A stretch of 64,000 bases of DNA. It comes from Halalkalibacter akibai JCM 9157. Lineage in GTDB: Bacteria; Bacillota; Bacilli; Bacillales; Bacillaceae_D. Of the stretch, positions 46,872-56,399 are shown piece by piece; within the stretch, counting starts at the first letter, position 1; every line of letters starts with the position of its first letter. The stretch is taken from NCBI RefSeq assembly GCF_000513135.1, contig NZ_BAUV01000001.1, positions 186,001-250,000 on the forward strand, read 5' to 3'. Made by a program: the position numbers and the translations under genes. The notes beneath the pieces are model-generated. The model was not told where the DNA came from. It saw nothing but the letters and a program-made list of their open reading frames with translations, and did no database searches.

Positions 46872-48470
46872 ATGGAATCATCTATTTTATCTTTACTACC
46901 TCCGATTTTAGCTCTAGTTATGGTTATTTTAACGAGACGAGTCCTGCTATCTTTAGGGACTGGAGCTATTATTGGAGCACTTATGTTGCACAGTTGGAAT
47001 CCACTAGTTGCAGCAGCAAATATTTATGCGATTGTCATGGGCATCATTTTTGACTTTGAAGCCGAAGCAACATTTGGCGAAGTGACTCGTGCTATCGTAG
47101 CGAATCGTTTTGCCATTAACACGTGGGAGTTTTTTATTGTCATTTTCCTTCTATTACTTGGAATGATGGCTGCTCTCATTACTCGTTCTGGTGGAAGCCG
47201 TGCGTTTGGTGAGTGGGCGATGCAAAAAGTAAAAACACGTGTAGGTGCACAGCTTTTAACAGTATTTCTAGGGATCATTATTTTCATTGATGATTACTTT
47301 AACAGTCTAACAGTGGGAAATGTCAGTCGTCCGTTAACGGATCGTCACCGTATTTCTCGTGCAAAATTAGCTTATTTAGTGGATTCAACGTCTGCACCGA
47401 TGTGTGTCATTGCCCCGATTTCGAGCTGGGGAGCTTATATTATTGCGATCATTGCAGGAATTTTTGCTACTCATTCTGTCACACAATATGAAGCGCTACA
47501 AGCTTTCATGTTAATGATTCCGATGAACATTTACGCTTTAGTAGCACTAGGTCTTGTGTTAGCAGTAGCCTGGTTTAACTTAGACATTGGTGCAATGAGA
47601 AAACATGAAGTGCTTGCTAAAGAAACAGGAGAGCTATGGAACGCCAAGCTAGGTGCAATACCTGGTTCTCAAGACGACATTAAAGCTAACTCTAAAGGGA
47701 AAGTAGGCGATCTAGTTTGGCCTATTATCGCTTTAATTGTTGGTACAGTATTTTTCATGATTACAACAGGTATCCAAGGCACAGAAGGCGATGTAACGAT
47801 CTTAACGATTTTTGAAAATACCGATGTAGCATCAGCACTTGTATACGGAGGTCTTTTTGGACTTATCATTGCACTTTTATTAAATGTGTTAAAACCGAAA
47901 TCTGAAACTGGTTTAGGATCATCATTAGTAATCGGAATGAAATCAATGCTACCAGCTATTTATATTTTGTTTTTTGCATGGACATTGATTTCAATTATCG
48001 GCGATTTAGGAACAGGAACGTATTTAGCTTCAATCGTTGAAAATTCTAATCTAAACCCAATGTATTTACCTGTTATTTTATTTATCATTGCAGGGTTTGC
48101 CGCTTTCTCAACCGGAACGTCATGGGGAACATTCGGGTTATTACTTCCAATTGCGGGTGAAATGGCAGCTGTTATGGATATAACATTAATTTTGCCAATG
48201 ATGGCTGCAGTACTTGCTGGTTCCATTTTCGGAGATCACTGTTCTCCAATTTCAGATACAACTATTCTTTCTTCTACTGGAGCAGGAAGTCATCATATTG
48301 ACCACGTCGTCACCCAGCTTCCATATGCATTAATTGCTGCAGGAATTACGGCGATCTCCTATCTAGTACTAGGTGCAACATCGAGTGTGGTAGTCAGTTT
48401 ACTTGTTGCCTTCTTGCTTTTAGCAGGAGCGGTCTTTGTATTAAAACAGTTATCAAGAAAGCAAGCTTAA
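46872..48470 (+). CDS. NhaC-family carrier, predicted lysine transporter (LysW-like)
   Basis: A 532-residue permease of the NhaC antiporter family with about 12 membrane segments. Signatures: FIDDYFNSLTVGNVSRPLTD, STSAPMCVIAPISSWGAY, GTSWGTFGLLLPIAGEMA and GSIFGDHCSPISDTTILSS. Although such proteins are annotated as sodium-proton antiporters, the lysine riboswitch upstream argues for lysine uptake, as proposed for LysW proteins. An antiporter role in alkaline adaptation is less likely but not excluded. ATG 46872 follows TGGGAGG; the upstream in-frame start at 46824 is rejected. Confidence 0.87.
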   Translation: MESSILSLLPPILALVMVILTRRVLLSLGTGAIIGALMLHSWNPLVAAANIYAIVMGIIFDFEAEATFGEVTRAIVANRFAINTWEFFIVIFLLLLGMMAALITRSGGSRAFGEWAMQKVKTRVGAQLLTVFLGIIIFIDDYFNSLTVGNVSRPLTDRHRISRAKLAYLVDSTSAPMCVIAPISSWGAYIIAIIAGIFATHSVTQYEALQAFMLMIPMNIYALVALGLVLAVAWFNLDIGAMRKHEVLAKETGELWNAKLGAIPGSQDDIKANSKGKVGDLVWPIIALIVGTVFFMITTGIQGTEGDVTILTIFENTDVASALVYGGLFGLIIALLLNVLKPKSETGLGSSLVIGMKSMLPAIYILFFAWTLISIIGDLGTGTYLASIVENSNLNPMYLPVILFIIAGFAAFSTGTSWGTFGLLLPIAGEMAAVMDITLILPMMAAVLAGSIFGDHCSPISDTTILSSTGAGSHHIDHVVTQLPYALIAAGITAISYLVLGATSSVVVSLLVAFLLLAGAVFVLKQLSRKQA

Positions 48471-48494
48471 TCCGTAGAGTATGTTTGAGGGAGA

Positions 48495-48536
48495 GAAGCG
48501 ATAAATTAGGTGAACCTAATTTATCGCTTTTTTTTG
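48495..48536 (+). terminator. Intrinsic terminator after NhaC-family gene
   Basis: AAGCGATAAATTAGGT / ACCTAATTTATCGCTT, loop GA, then T8. Confidence 0.92.
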
Positions 48537-48602
48537 CATCAAGTGTTTTTATTCATTCTTGTGAGTAGATTATGTTTGTGGGAATGAGGGGAACAGTAGT
48601 AT

Positions 48603-49105
48603 TTGGTGGAATAAGGAATCGTGTGTCCGCGAAAGCAGGCTAATCAACGTTTTTTGTGGAATAAGAGCTTGTGAGACCTCATCGAAAACCTCGGCGGCGG
48701 ACTCACGAGCTCTTATTGAGGTTAAAAGCCGCATTTAGTCGAGGTGAATGGCCAAGGGGTGCCTTATTGCGAGAATATGGGCTGAGAATGCTAGCTGAAT
48801 TGGGTGATAAGGAATCGTGTGTCCTCGAAGCCGGGGAAATCAGTGATTTTTTGTGGGATAAGAGCTTGTGAGACCTCATCGAAAACCTCGTCGGACTCAC
48901 GAGCTCTTATTGAGGTTAAAAGCCGCATTTAGTCGAGGTGAACGGCCATGAGGTGCCTTATTGCGAGAAAATGGGCTGAGAATGCTCACCGAATTGGGTG
49001 ATAAGGAATCGTGTGTCCGCGAAAGCAGGGGAATCAACGTTTTTTTGTGGAATAAAAGCTTGTAAGTCCTCATCCAAAGCCTCGGCGGACTCACAAGCTC
49101 TTAAC
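48603..49105. repeat. Tandem ~195-bp units of the ATAAGG...GTGTCC box family
   Basis: Units begin GTGGAATAAGAGCTT at 48656, 48853 and 49047 (spacing 197 and 194; the third is partial). Each has ATAAGAGCTTGTGAG facing CTCACGAGCTCTTAT, making a long hairpin, plus ATAAGGAATCGTGTGTCC. It fills the gap between the NhaC-family gene and the next gene. ORFs predicted here on both strands are repeat artefacts. The unit length and box order match those at 7.7-8.1 kb. Confidence 0.9.
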
Positions 49106-49281
49106 TAATTCCATCATTCAATTTAATATATGTTTAACGTATGTTGATTTCACAGTCTATCAAAAACTGTACAGGAACCTGTTCTTTTTCGCATTTATAA
49201 CGAATCACTAGAATAAAATTCGTTGAAACGAATTTAAAAAGTTATCCGTATGTAGAGAGGAGCGAAAGGGAGAGGATCTAA

Positions 49282-49545
49282 ATGATTAGGAGTTTTTGGC
49301 AGGCGTTAATTAGTTCAACATTGGTTTTCTTGTTGTATGGTTTTGGCATAGTCGCATACGGTTATTACCAAACGACAAGGTACGTTCCAGATATTCTCTC
49401 CGAATATGAAAACGTCTCGTATCTTCAAAATGAGATTGCATTCGGAGCAGTAGGTAGTCCTACACAATATATATGGACCTATCTTGGTCTTTTCGTTCTA
49501 TTTTTTATCTTTTTTATCATTAAAAATTCCGAGAAGAAAAAGTGA
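49282..49545 (+). CDS. Two-helix membrane protein (87 aa)
   Basis: An 87-residue protein with membrane helices at about 7-29 and 62-81, separated by an outside loop rich in Tyr and Glu (YYQTTRYVPDILSEYENVSY) and a basic tail NSEKKK. The ATG follows AAAGGGAGAGG. It precedes the 259-residue gene by about 50 bases and may form an operon with it. Family not recognised. Confidence 0.7.
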   Translation: MIRSFWQALISSTLVFLLYGFGIVAYGYYQTTRYVPDILSEYENVSYLQNEIAFGAVGSPTQYIWTYLGLFVLFFIFFIIKNSEKKK

Positions 49546-49593
49546 GGGTGGACCCCCTCTGTAAAAAAGCCAATTACCAGGAGGAAACTAGCT

Positions 49594-50373
49594 ATGGATA
49601 AAACAAAGATCATAGTAGGGTTGTTAGTAGGGAGTTTGGCTTTTAACATTTATAATGTAGTGCAAATGAACTCGATAAATAAACAACTAACTGAGCATAT
49701 TTCTAATACATCAAATTGGGTGAGCTCTGAAATATCAAGCCTTTACTCAGATCTTTATAGCTGGCAACAAGAAGACAAGTGGGTTAAAGATATTGAATTT
49801 AAACCGATTAGACAAAGTTCAGACCCAAATCAAATAGTTGTTGATGTTAAATGGAGCATAGAAGAATTGGAGTCAGGTGCGGATGTCTTCTTTTTATACC
49901 GAGAAAACGAGCAAGAAAATTGGGAAAAGGTGACTGCAGTTCCAAATGATCAATTTACGCAGTACGCTTCCATTATTTTAGATCCAACAAAAGAGTATAT
50001 GTACAAGATTATAGCAGAAGGAAATTATATAAAAGGAAGTAACACAAGCTTTATTCCATCTGATTCTTACCGCCCTGTTTCGCTATCTGTTGGATATAGT
50101 TCAACCCATACAGCGGGATCTTCCGTTATTCAATATGAAATTTATGTTGAACAATATGTGAGTGAGGAAGATTATTATCAGGCCGAGGAAATATTTGCTA
50201 TCTTTACGGGAAAAGATGGTGAAATTGAGAAAGAGCCTTTGAACGAACGTGAGACCGGCTGGAATCTAAGTTTCAACTGGGACCAAGAAACAACGGTTCA
50301 GCTTGAAGTGCATTATACAAATGGCTATGTAGAGTTAATGGAGACAGAAATCGCTGAGATTTATATGGATTAA
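49594..50373 (+). CDS. Membrane-anchored hypothetical protein (259 aa)
   Basis: N-terminal membrane helix (about 5-23), a short helical stalk, then about 200 residues of predicted beta structure outside the cell (for example VVDVKWSIEELESGADVFFL, VLQLEVHYTNGYVELMETE-like strands near the end). The strands recall fibronectin-type or other beta-sandwich modules, but I cannot assign a family. AGGAGG precedes the ATG. Probably cotranscribed with the small membrane protein upstream. Confidence 0.7.
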   Translation: MDKTKIIVGLLVGSLAFNIYNVVQMNSINKQLTEHISNTSNWVSSEISSLYSDLYSWQQEDKWVKDIEFKPIRQSSDPNQIVVDVKWSIEELESGADVFFLYRENEQENWEKVTAVPNDQFTQYASIILDPTKEYMYKIIAEGNYIKGSNTSFIPSDSYRPVSLSVGYSSTHTAGSSVIQYEIYVEQYVSEEDYYQAEEIFAIFTGKDGEIEKEPLNERETGWNLSFNWDQETTVQLEVHYTNGYVELMETEIAEIYMD

Positions 50374-50382
50374 AGAAAGAAG

Positions 50383-50414
50383 AACACTGGGAATAAATAT
50401 TCCGAGTGTTTTTA
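50383..50414 (+). terminator. Hairpin terminator
   Basis: AACACTGGGAAT / ATTCCGAGTGTT, loop AAAT, then T-run. Confidence 0.75.
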
Positions 50415-50521
50415 GCTATTGGTTCTACAGTTCCCATAACTTACTTTAGTAACATAATAAAAAATCTCTAGTACAGCAACGGATAACCGTGTAAAAGTGC
50501 ATGAAAAATAATTATAAAATA

Positions 50522-50537
50522 GTTAGACTAATCTAAC
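50522..50537. promoter_or_regulatory. Inverted repeat upstream of the NSS transporter
   Basis: GTTAGA CTAA TCTAAC, a perfect 6-4-6 repeat 60 bases before the start codon; possible operator. Confidence 0.35.
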
Positions 50538-50559
50538 GTTTCTGTGAATAAACAATTAG

Positions 50560-50573
50560 TGTAAGCGCTTTAA
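50560..50573. promoter_or_regulatory. cre-like site upstream of the NSS transporter
   Basis: TGTAAGCGCTTTAA, close to the CcpA consensus, 24 bases before the start codon, where binding would block transcription. Confidence 0.5.
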
Positions 50574-50597
50574 AAAATATGAGATGAGGTGAAGTTA

Positions 50598-52108
50598 ATG
50601 AACGGAAGGGAACAATGGGGAACACGTGCTGGTTTTATTTTAGCAGCCATTGGTTCAGCTGTTGGCTTAGGGAACATTTGGCGTTTCCCGTATGTTGCGT
50701 ATGAAAATGGAGGAGGAGCATTCTTTTTCCCGTACTTATTTGCTCTTATAACTGCTGGTATTCCTCTTCTCATTATGGAATTTACTCTCGGCCATAAGTA
50801 TCGTGCTCTGCGCCATTATCTTATGCAAGAATGAGTAAAAAGACAGAATGGATTGGCTGGTGGCAAGTTGCGATCTCATTTGTCATCGCAACCTATTACG
50901 CTGTTATTATTGCTTGGGCGATGTCTTACACGTATTTCGCATTTAACCAAAAGTGGGGCGAGGATACAGGTGGCTTCCTAATGGGAGATTACTTACAAAG
51001 AGTCGATCTCGTCTCAGGAGGGGCTCCTGGGGATATAGGTGCTCTTGTACCAGGTGTATTTATCCCATTAATTTTAGTATGGATTATTACATTAGGTGTG
51101 TTGTTCAAAGGGGTAAAACGTGGTATTGAGATTGCAAACAGAATTTTCATCCCACTTCTCGTAGCGATGTTCCTTCTGATTGTTATTAGAGCCGTGACGC
51201 TAGAAGGAGCTTTAACTGGGTTAGATGCTTTCTTCAAACCGAATTGGAGTGAAATCATGTCACCAGGAGTGTGGGTGGCGGCTTATGGGCAAATCTTCTT
51301 TAGTTTGTCGATTGCGTTTGCAATCATGATCACATACTCGAGTTACTTATCTAAGAAATCTGATATTACCAACAATGCTTTTATAACTGGGTTCAGTAAC
51401 TCTAGTTTCGAGTTACTTGCCGGGATTGGGGTATTTGCTGCACTTGGTTTCATGGCCAATGCATCAGGTGTTGGGGTTTCAGAAGTAGCGAGCGCAGGAA
51501 TTGGTCTTGCCTTTGTTGTCTTCCCTGAGATCATCAATACGTTCCCGGGCATGAATGGGTTGTTTGGCGTATTATTCTTTGGCTCACTTGTTCTGGCCGG
51601 ATTGTCTTCACTTATCTCAATTGTTGAAACGTTTGTTTCAGGGGTACAAGATAAGTTTAAGTTCTCAAGAAGAAAAGCTGTTGCGATCGGTGGAGGATTA
51701 TCTGCCTTAATCTCGATTCTTTTTGCGACACAAGGTGGTTTATTCTTCTTAGATGCTGCTGATTATTTTATTAATACGTTTGGTATTGCGTTAGCGGGTC
51801 TTGTCTCCGTTATTGCAGTATCTTGGTTTACGAAGAAATTGCCAGAATTACAAACACATGCAGACGCTGTTTCAGATTTCCGCTTAGGTTCTTGGTGGCA
51901 AATTTGCTTGCGTTTTGTCACTCCTATTGTACTTGGCTATATGTTTATCCAAAATACAATTGAGAATGTAACATCGAACTATGAGGGCTATTCAACGGCT
52001 TTCTTAATTGGTTCAGGCTGGCTAGTAGCGATCGCGGCAATTGTACTTGGATTTGTGTTTGCAAAACTAAAATGGCAAAAAGGTGATTTGGACATTCCGA
52101 AAAATTAA
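50598..52108 (+). CDS. NSS-family sodium:amino-acid symporter, frameshifted near 50805
   Basis: Neurotransmitter:sodium symporter of about 503 residues with the family signature in helix 1, [14 protein letters not shown]. The frame breaks after FTLGHKYR; adding one base there restores the conserved continuation [20 protein letters not shown], so CGTGCTCTGCG has lost a G (CGTGGCTCTGCG). The rest encodes helices 3-12. GAGGTG lies seven bases before ATG 50598. A MetS-like small subunit follows, as in methionine/alanine importers of this family. Sodium coupling suits an alkaliphile (inference). Confidence 0.9.
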
Positions 52109-52123
52109 ACAGGGGGGACGCAT

Positions 52124-52231
52124 ATGAGCGGTGGAGCAGTAACAATGATGATACTTGGGATTTTGATCATCTGGGGAGGCCTGGCGCTGAGCATTATGAA
52201 TGCAGTCAAAGTTGCTAAAAGTAAAAACTGA
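52124..52231 (+). CDS. metS: NSS transporter small subunit, MetS-like (35 aa)
   Basis: A 35-residue single-helix protein, MSGGAVTMMILGILIIWGGL then ALSIMNAVKVAKSKN. It lies 15 bases after the NSS permease, with CAGGGGGGACG as ribosome site. It matches the short partner subunit called MetS, needed with MetP for methionine/alanine import in Corynebacterium. It was too short for routine ORF calling. Confidence 0.85.
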   Translation: MSGGAVTMMILGILIIWGGLALSIMNAVKVAKSKN

Positions 52232-52241
52232 TTAATAATAA

Positions 52242-52275
52242 AAAACAAGCTCGGTCAGCCGAGTTTGTTTTTTTG
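52242..52275. terminator. Bidirectional terminator after metS
   Basis: AAACAAGCTCGG / CCGAGTTTGTTT, loop TCAG, T-rich after. Confidence 0.9.
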
Positions 52276-52854
52276 TTATGTTGTTGTTTTACTCGTTCTC
52301 ATGAAGTGTAAAAATAAATTGGTTATCAATCTTGCCATCACTAATACAACTACATAAGCAACAAATAAGTGAAGATAATTAATGGACTCATGCATGCGAA
52401 ACATTTTAAGGACAACTAGGTAAGGTTTGAATATAAATGCGAGACCTGCACTCAAACCAATAGTATAGAGATAATAATTTTTGTTGTGGTTTAAAACATA
52501 TTGATAAACGAACATAAATAACACAGGGATTAGTGAGACATCTAAACCTAAATTAGCAGTTATCAGAGGAAATGTTTGAAAAGGATATCCAACAAGTCCG
52601 AACCTGACAAAGCTTGTATCGATATAAGTGAACCATACGTGAATGTTAAATCCATAAAACCCTAATAACAGCGCTTTGCTTCTATCCATTTTAAAATATA
52701 AATAAACAAGTGGGGCTACTAACATAAAGGTATTAACCCAAAAAAACCCTACTGTTGGGTTTGAATATTCAGCCCAGTAGCTGACGAATTCCCTTGCAAT
52801 GTCAGCTTGCTTTTCTGAAACCTCTGTAAAAGCATCTAAATAGGTTTGGCTCAT
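52276..52854 (-). CDS. CBO0543-like membrane protein
   Basis: A 192-residue protein with about five to six membrane segments, rich in Phe, Tyr and Leu. Marks include FFWVNTFMLVAPLVYLYFKM, FNIHVWFTYIDTSF and KPYLVVLKMFRMHESINYLH. The make-up fits the CBO0543 family of Firmicute membrane proteins, whose function is unknown. ATG 52854 follows GAGGTGG. Single gene, sharing a terminator with metS. Confidence 0.7.
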   Translation of the reverse strand: MSQTYLDAFTEVSEKQADIAREFVSYWAEYSNPTVGFFWVNTFMLVAPLVYLYFKMDRSKALLLGFYGFNIHVWFTYIDTSFVRFGLVGYPFQTFPLITANLGLDVSLIPVLFMFVYQYVLNHNKNYYLYTIGLSAGLAFIFKPYLVVLKMFRMHESINYLHLFVAYVVVLVMARLITNLFLHFMRTSKTTT

Positions 52855-52910
52855 ATTCCACCTCACTTATAGAGAGATCGCTAGAACCTAAGGGTCCTAG
52901 CGCCATCCAA

Positions 52911-53923
52911 TTATTTTTTCTTTTTACGATCTTGATAAGCTTTGCGTTCCCATTGTTTTAACGAAGGATATGGATCAAAAGACCATTCGATCCGGCCGTT
53001 ATCTCTGTACATTCCGTAGTGCAGATGTGGGGGGAATTTCCCTTGTGTTCCAGCTTACCGTAGCCAGAACTTCCACAATAGCCAATCACATCTCCAGGAG
53101 CGACGATACTACCTTCTTCTATTCCTTTTTCAAATCCACTTAAGTGAGCGTAGTAGTGGTAAATATTATCTAAGTCACGAATACCAATACGCCAGCCGCC
53201 GTACTTGTTCCAGCCTTTAATTTCTACTCGTCCATACGCCGTAGCTCGAATAGGTACATTATAGCCTGCAAAAATATCAGTTCCTTCGTGAATACGTCTG
53301 CCACCCCAGCCGCGTCGATCACCCCAAGTATTTTTATAGCTGTAATTATAATTGAGCGGCATTGGAAAAGCATGGTCATCTAAATCTAACGTGTCATACT
53401 TTTCATAAACTAAAGCATGGCCATGAACAATTCGAACAGATTGATCTCGCTTATATTTCTCCCATAAAGCGATACGAAAATCGTCTTCAGATACACCATA
53501 CTGCTCGATATGGTGAGCAAGAGTATAAAGAATATCTTCATCATTTAAACGATCAGCAAGACCATCTCCATCTCCATCTAGACCGACTCCTCCGAACATT
53601 TGAATAGAGAGGGGATGATTATCTGATTTATTCGGATTAAATTGTCCAGCCCATTCATCCTCGGTGTAATAAATGGAGATAAAACCCTCTTCTTTTGGAC
53701 GATCTCTTAAAGCTCGTCTTAACCCACGCTCATACGTATCAACCGCTGCTAAGTATTGCCATGGAACGCTTGTAAGTGTTTCGACCTTCTTATATAAGTC
53801 CATGCGTTTTTCGTAGATCTCCTCTGAACTCAGATCTTCCTTCTTATCTGCCGCGTAAGTTGCCATTGGAAGAGAAACAAACACGGCTATAAGTGCTAAA
53901 ACGATGATTTTCTGAAATCTCAT
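52911..53923 (-). CDS. lytH: M23-family peptidoglycan endopeptidase LytH, frameshifted near 53035
   Basis: About 337 residues after correction. It has a signal peptide (1-24), a helical region, a Ca-binding-like loop LDGDGDGLADRLND (about 115-128), and an M23 domain with H212 and D216 (RRIHEGTDIF), HYYAHL and the final HLH. The frame breaks in GGGAAATTCCCCCC; one added base gives KFPPHLHYGMYRDNGRIEW and a natural end KKKK at 52911. It sits beside lipA divergently, as LytH (YunA) does in B. subtilis, where it trims spore-cortex peptides in late sporulation. AAAGGAGCC precedes ATG 53923. Confidence 0.88.
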
Positions 53924-54175
53924 AATAGGCTCCTTTCTACCTTGACCCAAAATGCAGTTTCCTGCGTCCATGTTTTCTCTCTTTATATATATTGTGAAAA
54001 AAAGCTAAAAAAATTGAAGAGAATCATTGGTAATTTTGAGCGCTCCCTTGGTTATTTCATGAAAATCATGATAAAGTATAATAGGAATAAAAATGTACAA
54101 GTTGCTGATTACCATGTTTCTCCTTGCTATATAAGGGAAAACGGACAAATGCAATGATTGGATGGTGTAAATGAA

Positions 54176-55083
54176 ATGGCAAAGAAAGAAGAGCATTTAC
54201 GTAAGCCGGAATGGCTTAAAATAAAATTAAACACAAACGAATCTTATACAGGACTTAAAAAGATGATGCGAGAAAAGAACCTCCATACAGTTTGTGAGGA
54301 AGCTCGTTGTCCTAACATTCATGAATGTTGGGCCGTTCGAAAAACAGCTACGTTTATGATTTTAGGGGACATTTGTACACGTGCATGTCGTTTTTGTGCC
54401 GTTAAAACTGGTTTGCCAAATGAGTTAGACTTACAAGAACCAGAACGAGTTGCTGATTCTGTTGAAACGATGGGACTTAAGCATGTTGTTATTACAGCAG
54501 TAGCAAGAGATGACCTGAAGGACGGGGGATCTGCTGTTTTTGCTGAAACGGTTCGCGCTGTAAGACGTCGTAATCCATTTTGCACGATTGAAGTATTACC
54601 TTCTGATATGCTAGGGAGCTTTGACAATCTAAAAACATTGATGGATGCTCGCCCTAACATCATGAACCATAATATTGAAACAGTACGTAGTTAACACCAA
54701 GAGTTCGTGCAAGAGCAACGTATGAACGTACGCTCGAATTTCTAAGCCGTGCTAAAGAAATGCATGCTGACATCCCAACTAAATCAAGCTTAATGATTGG
54801 TCTTGGAGAAACAAAAGAAGAAATCATTGAAACAATGGATGATCTTCGCGCCGCTAATGTTGACATTATGACAATCGGCCAATACTTACAACCAACGAAA
54901 AAGCACTTAAAAGTTCAAAAATACTATACGCCAGAAGAATTTGCTGAATTCAAAGAGATCGCACTTCAAAAAGGCTTCAGTCATTGTGAATCAGGCCCAC
55001 TCGTCCGCTCTTCTTACCATGCAGATGAGCAAGTAAACGAAGCCCAAGTCCGCGCCGAAGCCAAAAAAGTAACAAACCAATAA
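54176..55083 (+). CDS. lipA: Lipoyl synthase LipA, frameshifted at 54690
   Basis: Radical-SAM enzyme that inserts two sulfurs into octanoyl groups on GcvH and E2 proteins. Auxiliary-cluster cysteines C40, C45 and C51 and radical-SAM cysteines C67, C71 and C74 are all present (CTRACRFC). The frame breaks after NHNIETVR; one added base in CGTAGTTAAC restores [18 protein letters not shown] and the rest, to [15 protein letters not shown]. This is a housekeeping function, so a sequencing deletion is likely. ATG 54176 is chosen by the family N-terminus [13 protein letters not shown]. Start of the lipA-yut block. Confidence 0.93.
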
Positions 55084-55204
55084 CGAGTGGTCTTCTCGTT
55101 ATTGGTTTATATAACGAGTGGTTTTCTCGTTATTGGTTTATATAACGAGTGGTTTTCTCGTTATTGGTTTTTATAACGAGCGCTTTTGTTGTTATTGGTT
55201 ACAT
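55081..55204. repeat. Four 31-bp tandem hairpin repeats after lipA
   Basis: Units start at 55081, 55112, 55143 and 55174, exactly 31 bp apart. Each carries TAACGAG ... CTCGTTA with a short loop and then TTGGTTTATA; the last is degenerate. The first begins in the lipA stop codon. Resembles a terminator that has been copied in tandem. Confidence 0.93.
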
Positions 55205-55215
55205 AGCGACCTTCT

Positions 55216-55235
55216 TGGTTGGCCAAAGCCAACCA
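55216..55235. repeat. Perfect 8-bp hairpin
   Basis: TGGTTGGC CAAA GCCAACCA, between the tandem hairpins and the yutC terminator. Confidence 0.7.
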
Positions 55236-55237
55236 CA

Positions 55238-55272
55238 TCAAAAAAGGATGAAATCACAAAGATTTCATCCTA
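55238..55272 (-). terminator. Terminator of yutC
   Basis: AGGATGAAATC / GATTTCATCCT, loop ACAAA, followed on the minus strand by T6. Confidence 0.85.
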
Positions 55273-55306
55273 ATTTGCTTGCCATGTATTCAGCTCGAAA
55301 CCCGAC

Positions 55307-55938
55307 TTAACGATCCATTAAACGTCTTTGTTTTTCCTGCATGATGTTAATGTTATCATCCGTTCGCTCGTTATACTCCCCTTGAGGAGATAATAACGTC
55401 ATTTCTTCTATCGTCTGTTCAAGCGAACCATCCATGTTAGGTGCTTCTGACGTTAGATTTTGGAATCGTTCGATCTCGTCAAAATGTTCAGGGTCATCGG
55501 TAATATAAACCTCATAATAACGAGGAACGATAGACAATGCACTTCGTTTTACCTGATCGGCCACAAATTCACGATTATCTGCTTGCGCATCATATGCGAC
55601 AAGAACGTATTTGTCCGTTACAAGTGTTCCAGCTTCACTAACAACGTCATTTGTTAAAACCATTCGTGTCACGGCATCAGCAACAAGCTTCGATCCACAA
55701 CAGGTATTAAATCTTGACGACCATTGTTGTTTACATGTTCTCTATCGTAACGCTGATATCCGTAGTGAGTGTAGTTCTGAGTGTGATTTACGGGATTAAT
55801 TGGATAGTGACCACCATTTGGTTGATGACTCCCGTAATTTGCTGTACGTTGTAAGGATTGACCTTCTTCTGGCATTTGACAACCAGTTACGAGCATTAAT
55901 CCGGCAAGTCCAGTTGCAACTAATGATTTTTTTAGCAT
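55307..55938 (-). CDS. yutC: YhcN/YlaJ-family spore lipoprotein YutC, frameshifted near 55689
   Basis: About 210 residues after correction. A lipobox (VTGC) follows a short signal peptide; next is a Tyr/Asn/His-rich linker, then the YhcN/YlaJ domain (RMVLTNDVVSEAGTLVTDKY, VADQVKRSALSIVPRYYEVY). The two parts join if one A is added in GATCGAAGCTTG, giving DRKLVADAVTRM. Family members are lipoproteins of spores or germination membranes. GGGGAGG precedes ATG 55938. It lies next to lipA and yutD as in B. subtilis, though facing lipA. Confidence 0.82.
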
Positions 55939-56079
55939 AATCAAACCTCCCCTACTATAAGAGTGACCAATATCCGGTTTTCTTACAGCTAGTAAATGAT
56001 GGAGGGTAAAAGAGGAAAGACTGTTGCCTAAGTTAATTTGTGGTATAATAAGCTAAGTTAAAATGGAGAGGTGAGCCAA

Positions 56080-56385
56080 ATGGTTCGCATTCAAGGGATG
56101 CAATATGATGTTGTAGAAGATGTGAAAGATGCCTGGGATGAAGAAGCGTTCAAAGCACGCTATTCAGAGGTATTAAGCAAATATGATTATATTGTTGGTG
56201 ATTGGGGCTATAACCAATTAAGGTTAAAAGGCTTCTTTGAAGATCGCCATAAGAAATCAACGCATGACACTAAAATAAGTACGCTACCGGATTATTTGTA
56301 TGAATATTGTAACTTTGGATGTGCTTATTTTGTAATTAAGCGTGTAAGAGAAGAAAAAGAAAAACAGCCTAGCGTAGAAAGCTAG
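56080..56385 (+). CDS. yutD: YutD family protein
   Basis: A 101-residue protein of the YutD (DUF1027) family: EDVKDAWDEEAFKARYSEVL, KYDYIVGDWGYNQLRLKGFF, LPDYLYEYCNFGCAYFVIKR. It is cytosolic, function unknown. ATG 56080 is nine bases after GGAGAGG; GTG 56071 is too close to it. The stop codon lies inside the terminator stem, so the last codons (SVES) are part of the hairpin. Confidence 0.88.
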   Translation: MVRIQGMQYDVVEDVKDAWDEEAFKARYSEVLSKYDYIVGDWGYNQLRLKGFFEDRHKKSTHDTKISTLPDYLYEYCNFGCAYFVIKRVREEKEKQPSVES

Positions 56386-56396
56386 GCTGTTTTTCT
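56363..56396. terminator. Terminator overlapping the end of yutD
   Basis: ACAGCCTAGC / GCTAGGCTGT, then T5. The TAG in the 3' arm is the yutD stop. Confidence 0.88.
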
Positions 56397-56399
56397 GTC

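Noticed and set aside
48671-49094. ORFs on both strands in the third repeat cluster
   Set aside because: They arise from open frames in the tandem units and repeat each other.
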